Assembly: GCA_050176585.1 (NCBI GenBank)
Contig: JBFXHX010000069.1
Location: 1-14,177, forward strand
DNA length: 14,177 nt
From: CAYYWP01 sp050176585
Lineage (GTDB): Bacteria; Desulfobacterota; Binatia; HRBIN30; CADEER01
Direction of reading: 5' to 3'
In this document: piece after piece, positions 1-7,264 of the stretch
Position numbering within the stretch: the first letter of the stretch is position 1
Layout of the letters: the number at the start of each line of letters is the position of its first letter
The notes under the pieces: generated by a model
Database searches by the model: none
Told to the model about the DNA's origin: nothing
Seen by the model: the letters and a program-made list of their open reading frames with translations, nothing else
Position numbers and translations under genes: made by a program

Positions 1-884
1 TGCTCCCCTTCCCCGGACTTGATCATGCCGGTGTATCCGCGGTGGAGGAGCTTGAAGAGGTGGTTCTGCGACTGCGCGTTGGCGCGGAAGTCGCGGATCA
101 GCCACTTGGAGACGGCCGCGTACTGCACCCCGTTTTCCTCTTCGCCGCATTCGCCGAGCGTCCGGCCGTCGAAGCCGATGATCGCCGAGTGCCCGAAGTA
201 CGAGTACACCCCGTCGAATCCCGCCGCATTGGCCACCGCGACGTAGCAGTTGTTCATCCACGCCATCGTCTTGGCGAGCATGATTTGCTGCTCTTTGGCC
301 GGGTACATGTAGCCCTGGCATCGGACGATCAGCTCGGCGCCGCGCATCGCGCAATCGCGCCAGATCTCAGGATAGTTGCCGTCGTCACAGATGATCAGGC
401 TGACCTTCAGGCCTTTGGGCCCATCGGACACGTACGTGCAGTCCCCGGGATACCAGCCCTCGATCGGACACCACGGCATGATCTTGCGGTATTTCTGCAC
501 GATCTGGCCCTGATCGTTCATCAGGATGAGCGTGTTGTACGGCACCTTCCGCGGGTGATCCTCATGCCGTTCCCCGGTCAGCGAAAAGACACCCCAGGTG
601 CGGTTCCGCTCGCAAGCCGCGGCGAAGATGTCGGTCTCGTCGCCCGGGATCTTCGACGCCGTATCCATCATCTCCTGGTGGTCGTACATGATCCCGTGCG
701 TGCTGTATTCGGGGAAGATCACCAGGTCCATGCCCGGCAAGCCGACCTTGAGGCCGTCGATGACCTTCGCGACGTTCTTCGCGTTCTCGATGACGTCTTT
801 GCGCGTATGCAGTCGCGGCATCTTGTAATTCACGACCGCGATGCCGACCGCATCGGCACTGCTGGAAATGTCACCATGGTACAT
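1..884 (-). CDS. amiE: Aliphatic amidase AmiE (3' end cut by window edge)
   Basis: Nitrilase-superfamily aliphatic amidase, a cytosolic enzyme that hydrolyses short-chain amides such as acetamide to the acid and ammonia, supplying carbon and nitrogen. Seen: the minus frame from ATG at 884 reads MYHGDISSSADAVG and continues as a near textbook AmiE sequence (GIAVVNYKMPRLHT, VIFPEYSTHGIMYD, MPWCPIEGWYPG, SLIICDDGNYPEIW, VANAAGFDGVYSYFGHS). The catalytic residues fall at the usual AmiE numbers: Glu59, Lys134 and Cys166, with Glu142 also present. About 294 codons are visible of the roughly 345 normal for the family, so the C-terminus lies outside the window. Start choice: the N-terminus matches the family start, and GGGGGTGAG lies just upstream (887-895). 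A GC-rich hairpin sits in the leader. The unrecognised gene upstream has the same orientation. The alternative would be a formamidase (AmiF) paralogue, but the N-terminus and active-site context favour AmiE. Confidence 0.95.
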   Translation of the reverse strand, partial: MYHGDISSSADAVGIAVVNYKMPRLHTRKDVIENAKNVAKVIDGLKVGLPGMDLVIFPEYSTHGIMYDHQEMMDTASKIPGDETDIFAAACERNRTWGVFSLTGERHEDHPRKVPYNTLILMNDQGQIVQKYRKIMPWCPIEGWYPGDCTYVSDGPKGLKVSLIICDDGNYPEIWRDCAMRGAELIVRCQGYMYPAKEQQIMLAKTMAWMNNCYVAVANAAGFDGVYSYFGHSAIIGFDGRTLGECGEEENGVQYAAVSKWLIRDFRANAQSQNHLFKLLHRGYTGMIKSGEGE

Positions 885-904
885 GGCTCACCCCCAATGC
901 TGGC

Positions 905-925
905 TGCCGCGCGTCGCGCGCGGCA
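905..925 (-). promoter_or_regulatory. Perfect hairpin in the amiE leader
   Basis: Two perfectly complementary 9-base arms (TGCCGCGCG at 905-913 and CGCGCGGCA at 917-925) flank a 3-base loop, ending about 20 bases before the amiE start and about 9 bases before its ribosome-binding site. No T-run follows in the amiE direction, so it does not look like a finished intrinsic terminator. In Pseudomonas aeruginosa, amidase expression is controlled by antitermination in the amiE leader (AmiR). A role in transcript or translation control here is inference. Confidence 0.4.
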
Positions 926-998
926 CGTTGAGATCGCGGAATGGCCGGCGCATGAGCAGGTCACTCCCACCCAAAGAACAGCCTCGCAATTCGGCTCG

Positions 999-1027
999 CT
1001 TAAACCACTGCGCACCTGGCGAATCAA
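999..1027 (-). promoter_or_regulatory. Possible sigma70-type promoter for amiE
   Basis: Reading the minus strand, TTGATT (1022-1027) is followed after exactly 17 bases by TTTAAG (999-1004), which matches 4 of 6 positions of a -10 box. This would start a leader of about 110 bases containing the 905-925 hairpin. It is a match by eye in a GC-rich background, so weak evidence. Confidence 0.28.
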
Positions 1028-1033
1028 GACAAA

Positions 1034-1528
1034 TTAGGCGACAGGGCTGGCTGGCTCGGTGGCAGATCGTCTGCGCAGTCCGTCGGCTTCCCGCGCGAAT
1101 CGGTGAGCCGCACCGACGTCTAGCCAGCGCTTACAGCGTGCCGATACCCCGCGCCGAGCACCGCGCGATGTGATCCTGCCAGCGCGAGCGCAACTCCGCC
1201 CCGCGCGCTCGTCCGCGACGGTCTTGATACCCGCCGCACGGAGGCGGCGGAGCGCGGCGGCATAGCGCCGCTGCCAGCTCTCGAGCTCGCCGTCCTTGGG
1301 CGGGCGGTGCGACAGCACGCCTGCCGCCAAGAAGGGGCACTGGAGCGTTGTACCGGGCGCAAGGCCGCACGCCACATCAGCCCCTGCGGCCCCGCCTCCT
1401 TGCAGCCATGCATAGGTCTGGTCCTGCAAGCCGCTCTTGATCAGGCTCACCGCATCGACCGCGACGAGCGTGGAACGCGACACGGAGTACATCGGATCGC
1501 CGACCTTTACTGTGGCGCCGTATTTCAC
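1034..1528 (-). CDS. Unrecognised small protein, probable frameshift near its end
   Basis: Open minus frame of 164 codons from GTG at 1528, starting about 70 bases after the stop of the large secreted protein. I do not recognise the family. The first ~110 residues look like real protein (for example TLVAVDAVSLIKSGLQDQTY and GLAPGTTLQCPFLAAGVL) with no signal peptide or membrane span. From about 1205 onward the composition turns Arg/Gly/Ala-rich. The neighbouring frame there reads GAELRSRWQDHIARCSARGI and stops at 1131-1133, a more natural, amphipathic ending. The simplest reading is one indel in the GC-rich run near 1195-1210, making the true protein about 130-135 residues. No convincing Shine-Dalgarno is seen at the GTG, and coding-like sequence extends upstream without an ATG, so the start is uncertain. 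It could also be a gene fragment. Confidence 0.35.
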   Translation of the reverse strand: MKYGATVKVGDPMYSVSRSTLVAVDAVSLIKSGLQDQTYAWLQGGGAAGADVACGLAPGTTLQCPFLAAGVLSHRPPKDGELESWQRRYAAALRRLRAAGIKTVADERAGRSCARAGRITSRGARRGVSARCKRWLDVGAAHRFAREADGLRRRSATEPASPVA

Positions 1529-1598
1529 GAGGCGCTGAGCGGCGGTGATTGCCGGCTCGGAGTGACTAGAGCTGCGTCGGCGGCGCCGCGCCGCTGCG

Positions 1599-4500
1599 TC
1601 AGTCGGCCGGATCGATATTGGGCGTTCTCGTCCGCGTGCGAGTCGCCGTGCTGGCAGCGGTACCGGTCGGGGTTCTGGCCGCTTGCTGGAAGTTCCCGAA
1701 GGTGAGGTTCAGCAACTGACCGCACTCGAGGAAGATGCTGTGCGTCCCCGGCGGCGGCGGGAAGGTCTGGGTCCACCCGCTTTGGGACACCTCGGAGACG
1801 GTATACGTGGCCATTCCGGGCACGCCGGCACACTGCTGGGTGCCGGTGGTGAGCGTCGCGATCACGATCGCACTGGCGTTGGCGACCTGGATCGTCCACC
1901 CGTTCAGGTTCGGCTCGCCGGCCTGCTGCAGCCCATCCTGGTTCTGATCATTGAACTTGAACGCGCAGATCTCGGCCAGGCAGCGCGTCGGCGTCACCGA
2001 GGCAGTCGAAGTCGCCGTCGGCGTGCACATGGCNNNNNNNNNNNNNNNNNNNNNNNNNNNNNNNNNNNNNNNNNNNNNNNNNNNNNNNNNNNNNNNNNNN
2101 NNNNNNNNNNNNNNNNNNNNNNNNNNNNNNNNNTGGTAGCCGACCGGGTTCGTGTTCGTCCCCGCTCGCTTGTCGACGATCGTGGCTCTTCCGTTGGGGA
2201 TATTCAGCGTGTTGATCCAGGCATCGATCGAGAAGTTCCCGGAGAAATCGAGCGCCGGCGCGTCGGGCACTTCGACGTAATCGGCGATGGTCGGCAGCGA
2301 GAACGCCGCACCGACCGCACCCGTCGTATACGAAGCCGCGCCGTGCAGCGCGCCGTGGTTGCCGTTGCCCGAGAGATCGCTGGTCGTGTTGTCGGCGGTC
2401 CACCAAGCGACCATATCCGACGGCGGGTCGATACACGTCGGCGTCGTGGTCGGCGTTGCGCTCGCTGTGGCCGTCGAAGACGGCGGTGCTGGTGAAGCCG
2501 TCGGCGTGCGCGTGCGCGTCGCCGTACCTGTCCGGGTGCTCGTGGCGGTCGCGGTCCCGGTAATCGTGATGGTGCGGGTGGCCGAAGCCGTCGCGGTGGG
2601 CGTCGGCGGTTTGCACTTTCCACCCGAGCCGGCGTCGAAGAGGTCCTGGATCTCCTGCGCGCTGAGCGCGCGGTCGAAGAGCTCGAGCTCGTCCAGGGCA
2701 ATCGGGCCGACGGTCGAGGGCTGCTGGCCGATTTCCAATGAGATGAGGAAGTTGGTGAGCGAGCCGAGCGACGCGGGGTTCGCGATGTGTTGGCCGTCCT
2801 GCGCGCCATTGACGTACAAGCGGATGTCGAGCGCGTTGCCGCCGGCGTTTCTCGCGAACGTCACCGCGATGTGGTGCCACTGGTTGGGAGCGATCGCCGA
2901 TGCGGTCTGCACAGTCCCGCCGTTGGTGCCGTCGCCCCATTCGAACACCGGTCGGTAGTTGTTGGCGCCGGGCGAGAGGACGAACAAGCCGTAACCGACG
3001 TTGCCGCTGGCGTCGAACTTGTTCACGACGTAGTGTCGCTGGTTGGCTCCGGCGGGTGGAAAGCGCACCCACGCATCGATGCTGAAGTCCGCGGACCCGA
3101 CGGCGAACAGCGCGCCGCTCGAGTTGGCGCTGGCGCCGCTGAAGCCATTGCCGAATTTCGGAAAGTCGATCGCGCCACCGACGACCCCGGCAACCGGCTG
3201 CGGCGCTTGTGCCGCGCCGACCGGCGAGGCTTGGGTCATGGCATGCCGTCCGCCGACGATGTCCAGCAGCGCGGTCGCGCCCGTCCCGTCGTCCATCGGC
3301 CACCACCCGACCATGTTCGGCGGCGGCGCGGTGCACATCGGCGTGCGCGTCGGCGTGCCGGTGGCAGTCGGCGTGCCCGTGTGCGTCGCCGTGGCCGCCG
3401 CGGTGGACGTGCGGGTGGACGTCGCCGTCAACGGCGGCGGCGGCGTAGCGGTCGCGGTCGCCGTGCGCGTCGAAGTCCGCGTGGCGGTGGGCGGGCGGGT
3501 GGATATCGGCGTGTGCGTCCGGGTGCCGGACGGCGTCGGCGTGGGTGTCGGGCAGTCGCAGATGCGCGCGACCAGGCTCGCGTAATCGATGCTCGTGTCG
3601 TCCTGCACGAGCAGATCCACAAAGCGCGCGGCGTCGATATCCGGCAGCAGGTTCACGCCTCCGGGTAGGTTCACCGCGTTCAGGATGAACGACGCCCCGG
3701 CCGGCGCGGGATAGATGGTCGGCCGCCACTGCTGGGCGAGCAGGATCGGCAAGCCGTTGTTGCCGGTGCCGAAAAAGGCCGCCCACTGAGCGGCGGCGAG
3801 CTGACCGGACGGGTTGGCGAACGCGAGCCGCACGACGTCGTTCCGGCTGCCCGGCGAGGGATTGCTGGACAGCGGGCGGGCGCGGACGAGCACCTTCGCC
3901 TCGCGCAGGCACCTGCCCTGCGGAAGCGTAAAGGTGTTGCCGAAGAGCCGATCCACGGCCGTTCCGTCGAATGCCGCGGCGGGTTGGCCGGAAGCGAGCT
4001 GGATGAAGGCGAGCAACCCCTGGCTCGCCGCAGCCGGCTCGGCGCCGTTGGCTGCGCTGAACCCGTCCTTCACGCCGGCCGGGAACAAGCTTGGGAGACA
4101 CGGAACTCGGTCCGCCTCCAGCGCCGCCATCTCGTCCTCGGGCTCCTCGAGCAGCAGGATCGCAATGCGCTCCGGGTCGGTCGGGAGGCGCTCGTAACAG
4201 AAGCAGTCGCCGCGCGGGCCCTGCACGCACGTCCCGCTGCACGTAGCGCGGCAGTCCTCGCAGGAGTCCCCGTTCTCGCGCGTCGCGTATATGGCGGTCT
4301 GCCCGATGCTCCCGGCTCGCACATCGGCCTCCTCCAGCAACTGCGCCAGAAGCACCGCCAGCTCCTGCTCATCCGTCGAGCCGTTCGCTTCGAGCGCGGC
4401 CAGAATCGCCGCGGCCTGAATCAAGCTGACGCCGCGCGCTGGATACGCGACGTGATAGAGCGTCCCGGCGAGGAGCTCGTAGGTGGCCGGCTGCTCGACG

Positions 4501-4808
4501 CACCCGGCGAACAACTGGCGGATCGCTGCGGCGATATCGCCGTCGGTGATCTGCCCATCCTCGTCGGCATCGCCGGGCACGCAGGCGGATGCCGCCGAGT
4601 TGCCGACGGCGATGTCCCGCAGCCGCACGATGTCCGCCGCCATCACCTGTCCGCTGGCGTCGCAGTCGCCGGCGCAGTCCTGCAGAGCGCGGCCGCGGCC
4701 CGCGCCCGCCAGCAGCATCAGCACCAGGGCGAACGTCACCACCGTCGGGCGCCCGCGCGCCGCCCTGCACCGTGACACCGCCGTGTGGCTTCTGCCGGAG
4801 ACCAGCAT
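1599..4808 (-). CDS. Large secreted protein: dockerin-like EF-hands, LamG modules, SdrD_B-like module (interrupted by N gap)
   Basis: Exported multidomain, surface or extracellular protein of about 1069 residues as assembled; specific function unknown. Domains in order from the chosen start: basic N-terminus and hydrophobic signal segment (about 20-42, TFALVLMLLAGAG); dockerin type I-like pair of EF-hand loops (about 44-103; loop 2 has Asp80, Asp82, Asp84 and Asp91); an unrecognised region to about 417 with a Cys-rich patch (CEDCRATCSGTC); Thr/Pro linker; LamG/concanavalin-like module (about 499-725, from MVGWWPMDDG to ELFDRALSAQEIQDLF); second linker; second LamG module from about 799, cut by the gap; short linker; SdrD_B/Cna-B-like module (FNDQNQDGLQQAGEPNLNGW); Thr/Arg-rich tail ending PNIDPAD. 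Start choice: the open frame extends to a GTG at 4817, but GGGAGG (4819-4824) is 10 bases from the ATG at 4808 and almost touches the GTG. LamG and dockerin-like modules suggest carbohydrate or protein binding; no catalytic domain is recognised. The frame staying open across 100 N is chance. Confidence 0.8.
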   Translation of the reverse strand: MLVSGRSHTAVSRCRAARGRPTVVTFALVLMLLAGAGRGRALQDCAGDCDASGQVMAADIVRLRDIAVGNSAASACVPGDADEDGQITDGDIAAAIRQLFAGCVEQPATYELLAGTLYHVAYPARGVSLIQAAAILAALEANGSTDEQELAVLLAQLLEEADVRAGSIGQTAIYATRENGDSCEDCRATCSGTCVQGPRGDCFCYERLPTDPERIAILLLEEPEDEMAALEADRVPCLPSLFPAGVKDGFSAANGAEPAAASQGLLAFIQLASGQPAAAFDGTAVDRLFGNTFTLPQGRCLREAKVLVRARPLSSNPSPGSRNDVVRLAFANPSGQLAAAQWAAFFGTGNNGLPILLAQQWRPTIYPAPAGASFILNAVNLPGGVNLLPDIDAARFVDLLVQDDTSIDYASLVARICDCPTPTPTPSGTRTHTPISTRPPTATRTSTRTATATATPPPPLTATSTRTSTAAATATHTGTPTATGTPTRTPMCTAPPPNMVGWWPMDDGTGATALLDIVGGRHAMTQASPVGAAQAPQPVAGVVGGAIDFPKFGNGFSGASANSSGALFAVGSADFSIDAWVRFPPAGANQRHYVVNKFDASGNVGYGLFVLSPGANNYRPVFEWGDGTNGGTVQTASAIAPNQWHHIAVTFARNAGGNALDIRLYVNGAQDGQHIANPASLGSLTNFLISLEIGQQPSTVGPIALDELELFDRALSAQEIQDLFDAGSGGKCKPPTPTATASATRTITITGTATATSTRTGTATRTRTPTASPAPPSSTATASATPTTTPTCIDPPSDMVAWWTADNTTSDLSGNGNHGALHGAASYTTGAVGAAFSLPTIADYVEVPDAPALDFSGNFSIDAWINTLNIPNGRATIVDKRAGTNTNPVGYXXXXXXXXXXXXXXXXXXXXXXXXXXXXXXXXXXAMCTPTATSTASVTPTRCLAEICAFKFNDQNQDGLQQAGEPNLNGWTIQVANASAIVIATLTTGTQQCAGVPGMATYTVSEVSQSGWTQTFPPPPGTHSIFLECGQLLNLTFGNFQQAARTPTGTAASTATRTRTRTPNIDPAD
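1602..1683 (-). repeat. Thr/Arg/Pro-rich coding repeat, C-terminal tail of secreted protein
   Basis: Low-complexity codons encode TPTGTAASTATRTRTRTP after the SdrD_B-like module. Its style matches the other linkers of the same protein, and no sorting motif or membrane anchor follows before the stop. Confidence 0.6.
2034..2133. other. Assembly gap of 100 N inside the secreted protein gene
   Basis: Exactly 100 N, a usual placeholder for a gap of unknown size. The sequence before it (minus strand) stops at NPVGY, which aligns with NVGYGLF in the first LamG module. The sequence after it starts in the next linker (CTPTATST). By comparison with LamG 1, about 120 residues are missing, so the real gap is likely about 350-400 bases or more. 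Confidence 0.9.
2436..2612 (-). repeat. Thr/Pro/Ala/Arg-rich linker repeat between LamG modules
   Basis: Degenerate coding repeat based on ACG/CCG/GCG-type codons, giving runs such as TGTATATSTRTGTATRTRTP. On the plus strand it appears as repeated gtcggcgtc/gtgcgcgtc. It is a flexible linker, and this repetitiveness is a likely cause of the nearby assembly break. Confidence 0.65.
3334..3553 (-). repeat. Thr/Pro-rich linker repeat before the first LamG module
   Basis: About 73 residues of Thr/Pro/Ala/Arg repeats (for example TPTPTPSGTRTHTP and TRTATATATPPPP) separate the N-terminal region from the first LamG module. Spacing is degenerate and translation runs straight through, so this is protein-coding low complexity. 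Confidence 0.65.
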
Positions 4809-4818
4809 GCGTCGCACA

Positions 4819-4824
4819 CCTCCC
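4819..4824 (-). promoter_or_regulatory. Ribosome-binding site deciding the start of the secreted protein
   Basis: Minus-strand GGGAGG lies 10 bases before the ATG at 4806-4808 and only one base before the alternative GTG at 4815-4817, so the ATG is favoured. Confidence 0.55.
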
Positions 4825-5160
4825 GCGTCCGGCGGTCAGCCGTTCCGCGAGCACTTCGGTAATCGAACCGGTCGCGAGAGAGCCTCCGCGCATGCGCCCG
4901 GGGCGCCGGCGGATCCACCTCATCCGTTATTGCACGGCCGGGCGTTAATCAAACGTTAAATATCTACGCAGCGCAGTGGCGCTTCTGACGGGGCAGGCGC
5001 ACAGTACATCGCCGAAGTGGCCGCGTGGTATCGACGCCGCTGAGCTCGACCGCCGCCGTTGCGATGCCGGGATCTCTTTCGCGGTTGTCGAGAAGTTCTC
5101 CTTGACGGCGGCTCGGGTCCGAAGCCTCTCGGGCGCAGGATCAGCGCGCCATATCCAGCC
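4825..5160. other. Upstream region of the secreted protein; no intact gene seen
   Basis: Short open frames run through both strands, but none shows a recognisable domain or a good start signal. The main feature is an AT-rich island at 4943-4964 carrying the direct repeat CGTTAA (4943-4948 and 4954-4959, 11 bases centre to centre). It is striking in this GC-rich window and could be a promoter or operator for the minus-strand gene starting at 4808. No clear paired -35/-10 boxes are found. Confidence 0.4.
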
Positions 5161-5161
5161 A

Positions 5162-5239
5162 TTCGTCAGCGCGATGCCGATGGGCGCCCGGTTGCAGCTG
5201 CCCGACCGCGAGTTGATGAACCTGCGTTGGCGGCGGTCA
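5162..5239 (+). pseudogene. Relic of the C-terminal end of a cupin gene
   Basis: The plus frame reads FVSAMPMGARLQLPDREL and on to LRWRR. It matches without gaps the last 25 codons of the cupin gene at 7542-7616 (FVSAMPIGATVKLLDGDV and on). By my count 54 of 76 bases (5161-5236 against 7541-7616) and 12 of 25 residues are identical, most differences being conservative (Met/Ile, Leu/Val, Glu/Asp, Asn/Asp). Upstream of 5161 the similarity vanishes and no HxH cupin motif is found. It is either a decayed second cupin gene or a small duplication. The reading frame runs on past the cupin end to 5311 without meaning. Confidence 0.4.
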
Positions 5240-5307
5240 AACGATCGCGCCGAAGGCAACGTGAAGCCGAGACGCGCAGGCAGTCTTCGCGCTTTGGCGT
5301 TGAAGAT

Positions 5308-7083
5308 CTAATCGGGCTTCTTCGGCACGGCGCGCGCGCTCTTCCAATCGGGGTTGAGCGCCGCGAGGTCGGCTGCGATCTGCAACCCGGCCTCGATGGT
5401 GTCGGCAAACAGCACGTGGTCGAGGTTGGCATCCAGCTCGGCGCGCGCGAAGATCCGCCGCGGCTCCGGCAACGGCCCCGTGATGATTACGAACTTATGC
5501 TGGTGGCGCAGCCGTTCGAGGGCGCTCTCCAGCGCGACCAGCCCGCTGGCGTCGATTACCGACACCCGCCCGAGCCCCAGCACGACGACTTTGACGTCGG
5601 TGCCGATCGCCGTGAGCGCTTTCATCGCCTGCTCGGCGGCGCCGAAGAAGAGAACGCCGGCGATCTCGTAGCAGGCGACGCCGGGCGGGATGGCGCGCGA
5701 GGTCTCCGGGCCATCGTCCTGGAGAACGCGCGCGTGCGTGATCTCGGCCATGCGGCGCATGAAGAGCAGCGCGGCGAGCACGATGCCGACGCTGACCGCC
5801 ACGACCATGTCGAAGGCGACGGTCAGGATTAGGCAGACCGCCAGCACGAAGACGTCGCTCCGCGGCGCCACCCGCAGCATGTGCGCGATGTGCCGGAGCT
5901 CCGCCATGTTCCAGGCGACCAGGAGGAGCAGCGCCGCCAGCGAGGCCATCGGCAGATACGCGAGCATCGGCGCGAGCACCACCATGGAGGCGAGCACGAC
6001 CGCCGCATGGGTCACCGCCGCGATCGGCGACCGCGCGCCGGCGCGAATGCTGGTCGCGGTGCGCGCCAGCGCACCGGTGGCGGCGATGCCGCCGAAAAAC
6101 GGCGCGGCGAGGTTGGCGAGCCCCTGCCCGACCAGCTCCGCGTCGGGATCGTGGCGCTTGCCGGTCATGCCGTCGGCGACCACCGCGGAGAGCAGCGACT
6201 CGATCGCCCCCAGCATCGCGATCGCGAACGCGGCGGGCAGCAGCTCCCTGACCAACGCCAGCGTGATCCCCGCGTCGCCCCAGGGCAGCGCCGGCGCGGG
6301 CGGCAGGCGGGGGATACCGGGCACCACCTGCCCGTCCGCGACGGTCTGGAAACGGCTCCCGAGCGTATCGACCGGCAGGTCGAGCAGCGACGCGAGCAGC
6401 GCCATGGCACCGAGGGCGATCAGCGGCGCGGGCACCCGCCGCACCACGCGCGGCAACGCGAGCAACAGCGCGAGCGTGGTCGCGCCCACCCCGAGCTCGT
6501 ACGCCGAGAGCGTACCGCGCGCCGCCCACAACGCCGCCACCTTCTCGGCGAAGTGGTCCGGCATGCGGGCGACGTCCAGGCCCAGCACGTCCTTCAGCTG
6601 CAGTGTGGCAATCACGATCGCGATGCCGGCGGTAAAGCCGGTCGTCACGGGATACGGGATGAACTGCACCAACCGCCCGAGGCGCGCGGTGCCCATGGCG
6701 ATCAGGAGGGCGCCGGCGAGCAGTCCTGCGGTGAGCAGCCCGGACAAGCCGTGCTGCGACACGATGGGCGCCAGGATCACGACGAAGGCGGCGGTCGGTC
6801 CGGTGACCTGGAACTTGGAGCCGCCGCACAGGGCCGCGATCGCGCCCGCCACGATCGCCGTATACAGCCCGTGCTGCGGCGGCACGCCGACGGCGATGGC
6901 CAGCGCCATCGACAGCGGCAGCGCGACGATGCCCACGACGATCCCGGCGAGGAGATCGGCCCTGAGCGCCGCTCCGTCGTACCCGGTCGCCAGCGCGCGG
7001 CGCAGTGCGACCCCGACCGGAAGGTCCGCGATCGCCGAGGGGCTCTGAGCGTACGGTTCGAGCGACTCGCGGCGGCCGGGCAT
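5308..7083 (-). CDS. dauA: DauA-like SulP family anion transporter with STAS domain
   Basis: Inner-membrane SulP (SLC26) transporter of 591 residues. Closest by eye to Escherichia coli DauA/YchM, a C4-dicarboxylate transporter; SulP relatives carry sulfate or bicarbonate, so the substrate is not fixed by sequence alone. Seen: ADLLAGIVVGIVALPLSMAL (42-61), GLYTAIVAG then GGSKFQVTGPTAAFVVIL (about 72-104), AMLGAIESLLSAVVADGMTG (289-308), ELVGQGLANLAAPFFGGIAA (316-335), ARTATSIRAGARSPIAAVTH (340-359) and FDMVVAVSVGIVLAALLFMR (424-443): hydrophobic segments covering about residues 40-443 as expected for the 14-helix fold. A cytoplasmic STAS domain follows (about 468-573) with the loop VIDASG (509-514). 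Length is slightly above DauA (about 550). Start: ATG at 7083 with AGGA just upstream. It appears to be transcribed alone, diverging from the cupin gene. Confidence 0.92.
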   Translation of the reverse strand: MPGRRESLEPYAQSPSAIADLPVGVALRRALATGYDGAALRADLLAGIVVGIVALPLSMALAIAVGVPPQHGLYTAIVAGAIAALCGGSKFQVTGPTAAFVVILAPIVSQHGLSGLLTAGLLAGALLIAMGTARLGRLVQFIPYPVTTGFTAGIAIVIATLQLKDVLGLDVARMPDHFAEKVAALWAARGTLSAYELGVGATTLALLLALPRVVRRVPAPLIALGAMALLASLLDLPVDTLGSRFQTVADGQVVPGIPRLPPAPALPWGDAGITLALVRELLPAAFAIAMLGAIESLLSAVVADGMTGKRHDPDAELVGQGLANLAAPFFGGIAATGALARTATSIRAGARSPIAAVTHAAVVLASMVVLAPMLAYLPMASLAALLLLVAWNMAELRHIAHMLRVAPRSDVFVLAVCLILTVAFDMVVAVSVGIVLAALLFMRRMAEITHARVLQDDGPETSRAIPPGVACYEIAGVLFFGAAEQAMKALTAIGTDVKVVVLGLGRVSVIDASGLVALESALERLRHQHKFVIITGPLPEPRRIFARAELDANLDHVLFADTIEAGLQIAADLAALNPDWKSARAVPKKPD

Positions 7084-7264
7084 CCGGCGTTCCTAGCCCG
7101 TCGAGCTTGCGAAGTCAGGGCGGGCTTTTGACGAGCGCGGTGAGCTGCGCTCTCGGCCGCATCCAGGCAACGCGGCACCTCCTCTGGTGCGGTGAATGAC
7201 GATGGCTTTGTGATCGGGGATATTGCGCCCTGAGCGGCGGGGCGCTCCTCAGCGTGGAGGGCTC
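7084..7264. promoter_or_regulatory. Divergent intergenic region between dauA and the cupin gene
   Basis: This 181-bp space must hold both start regions. It contains a small inverted repeat (GCACC and GGTGC separated by TCCTCT, near 7171-7186) and GGAGG (7256-7260) in front of the cupin start. No convincing promoter boxes are seen in either direction. Confidence 0.3.

Noticed and set aside
42..1037. Plus-strand open frame of 331 codons
   Set aside because: Antisense to amiE, which is recognisable residue by residue; the plus product has no family features.
2436..3553. Repeated gtcggcgtc-type units that could suggest a CRISPR array or satellite
   Set aside because: Units are short and degenerate, have no regular spacers, and translate straight through as Thr/Pro linkers of the secreted protein.
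1948..4242. 764-codon minus frame inside the secreted protein gene
   Set aside because: An out-of-frame shadow: rich in Arg/Gly/His, lacks the LamG and EF-hand motifs, and crosses the N gap.
4945..5259. 104-codon minus open frame upstream of the secreted protein
   Set aside because: Part of it is simply the complement of the cupin relic on the plus strand; no start signal or domain.
5690..7131. Two long plus-strand open frames (452 and 416 codons)
   Set aside because: Both lie antisense to the DauA-like transporter and have low-complexity, Arg- or Ala/Ser-rich products.
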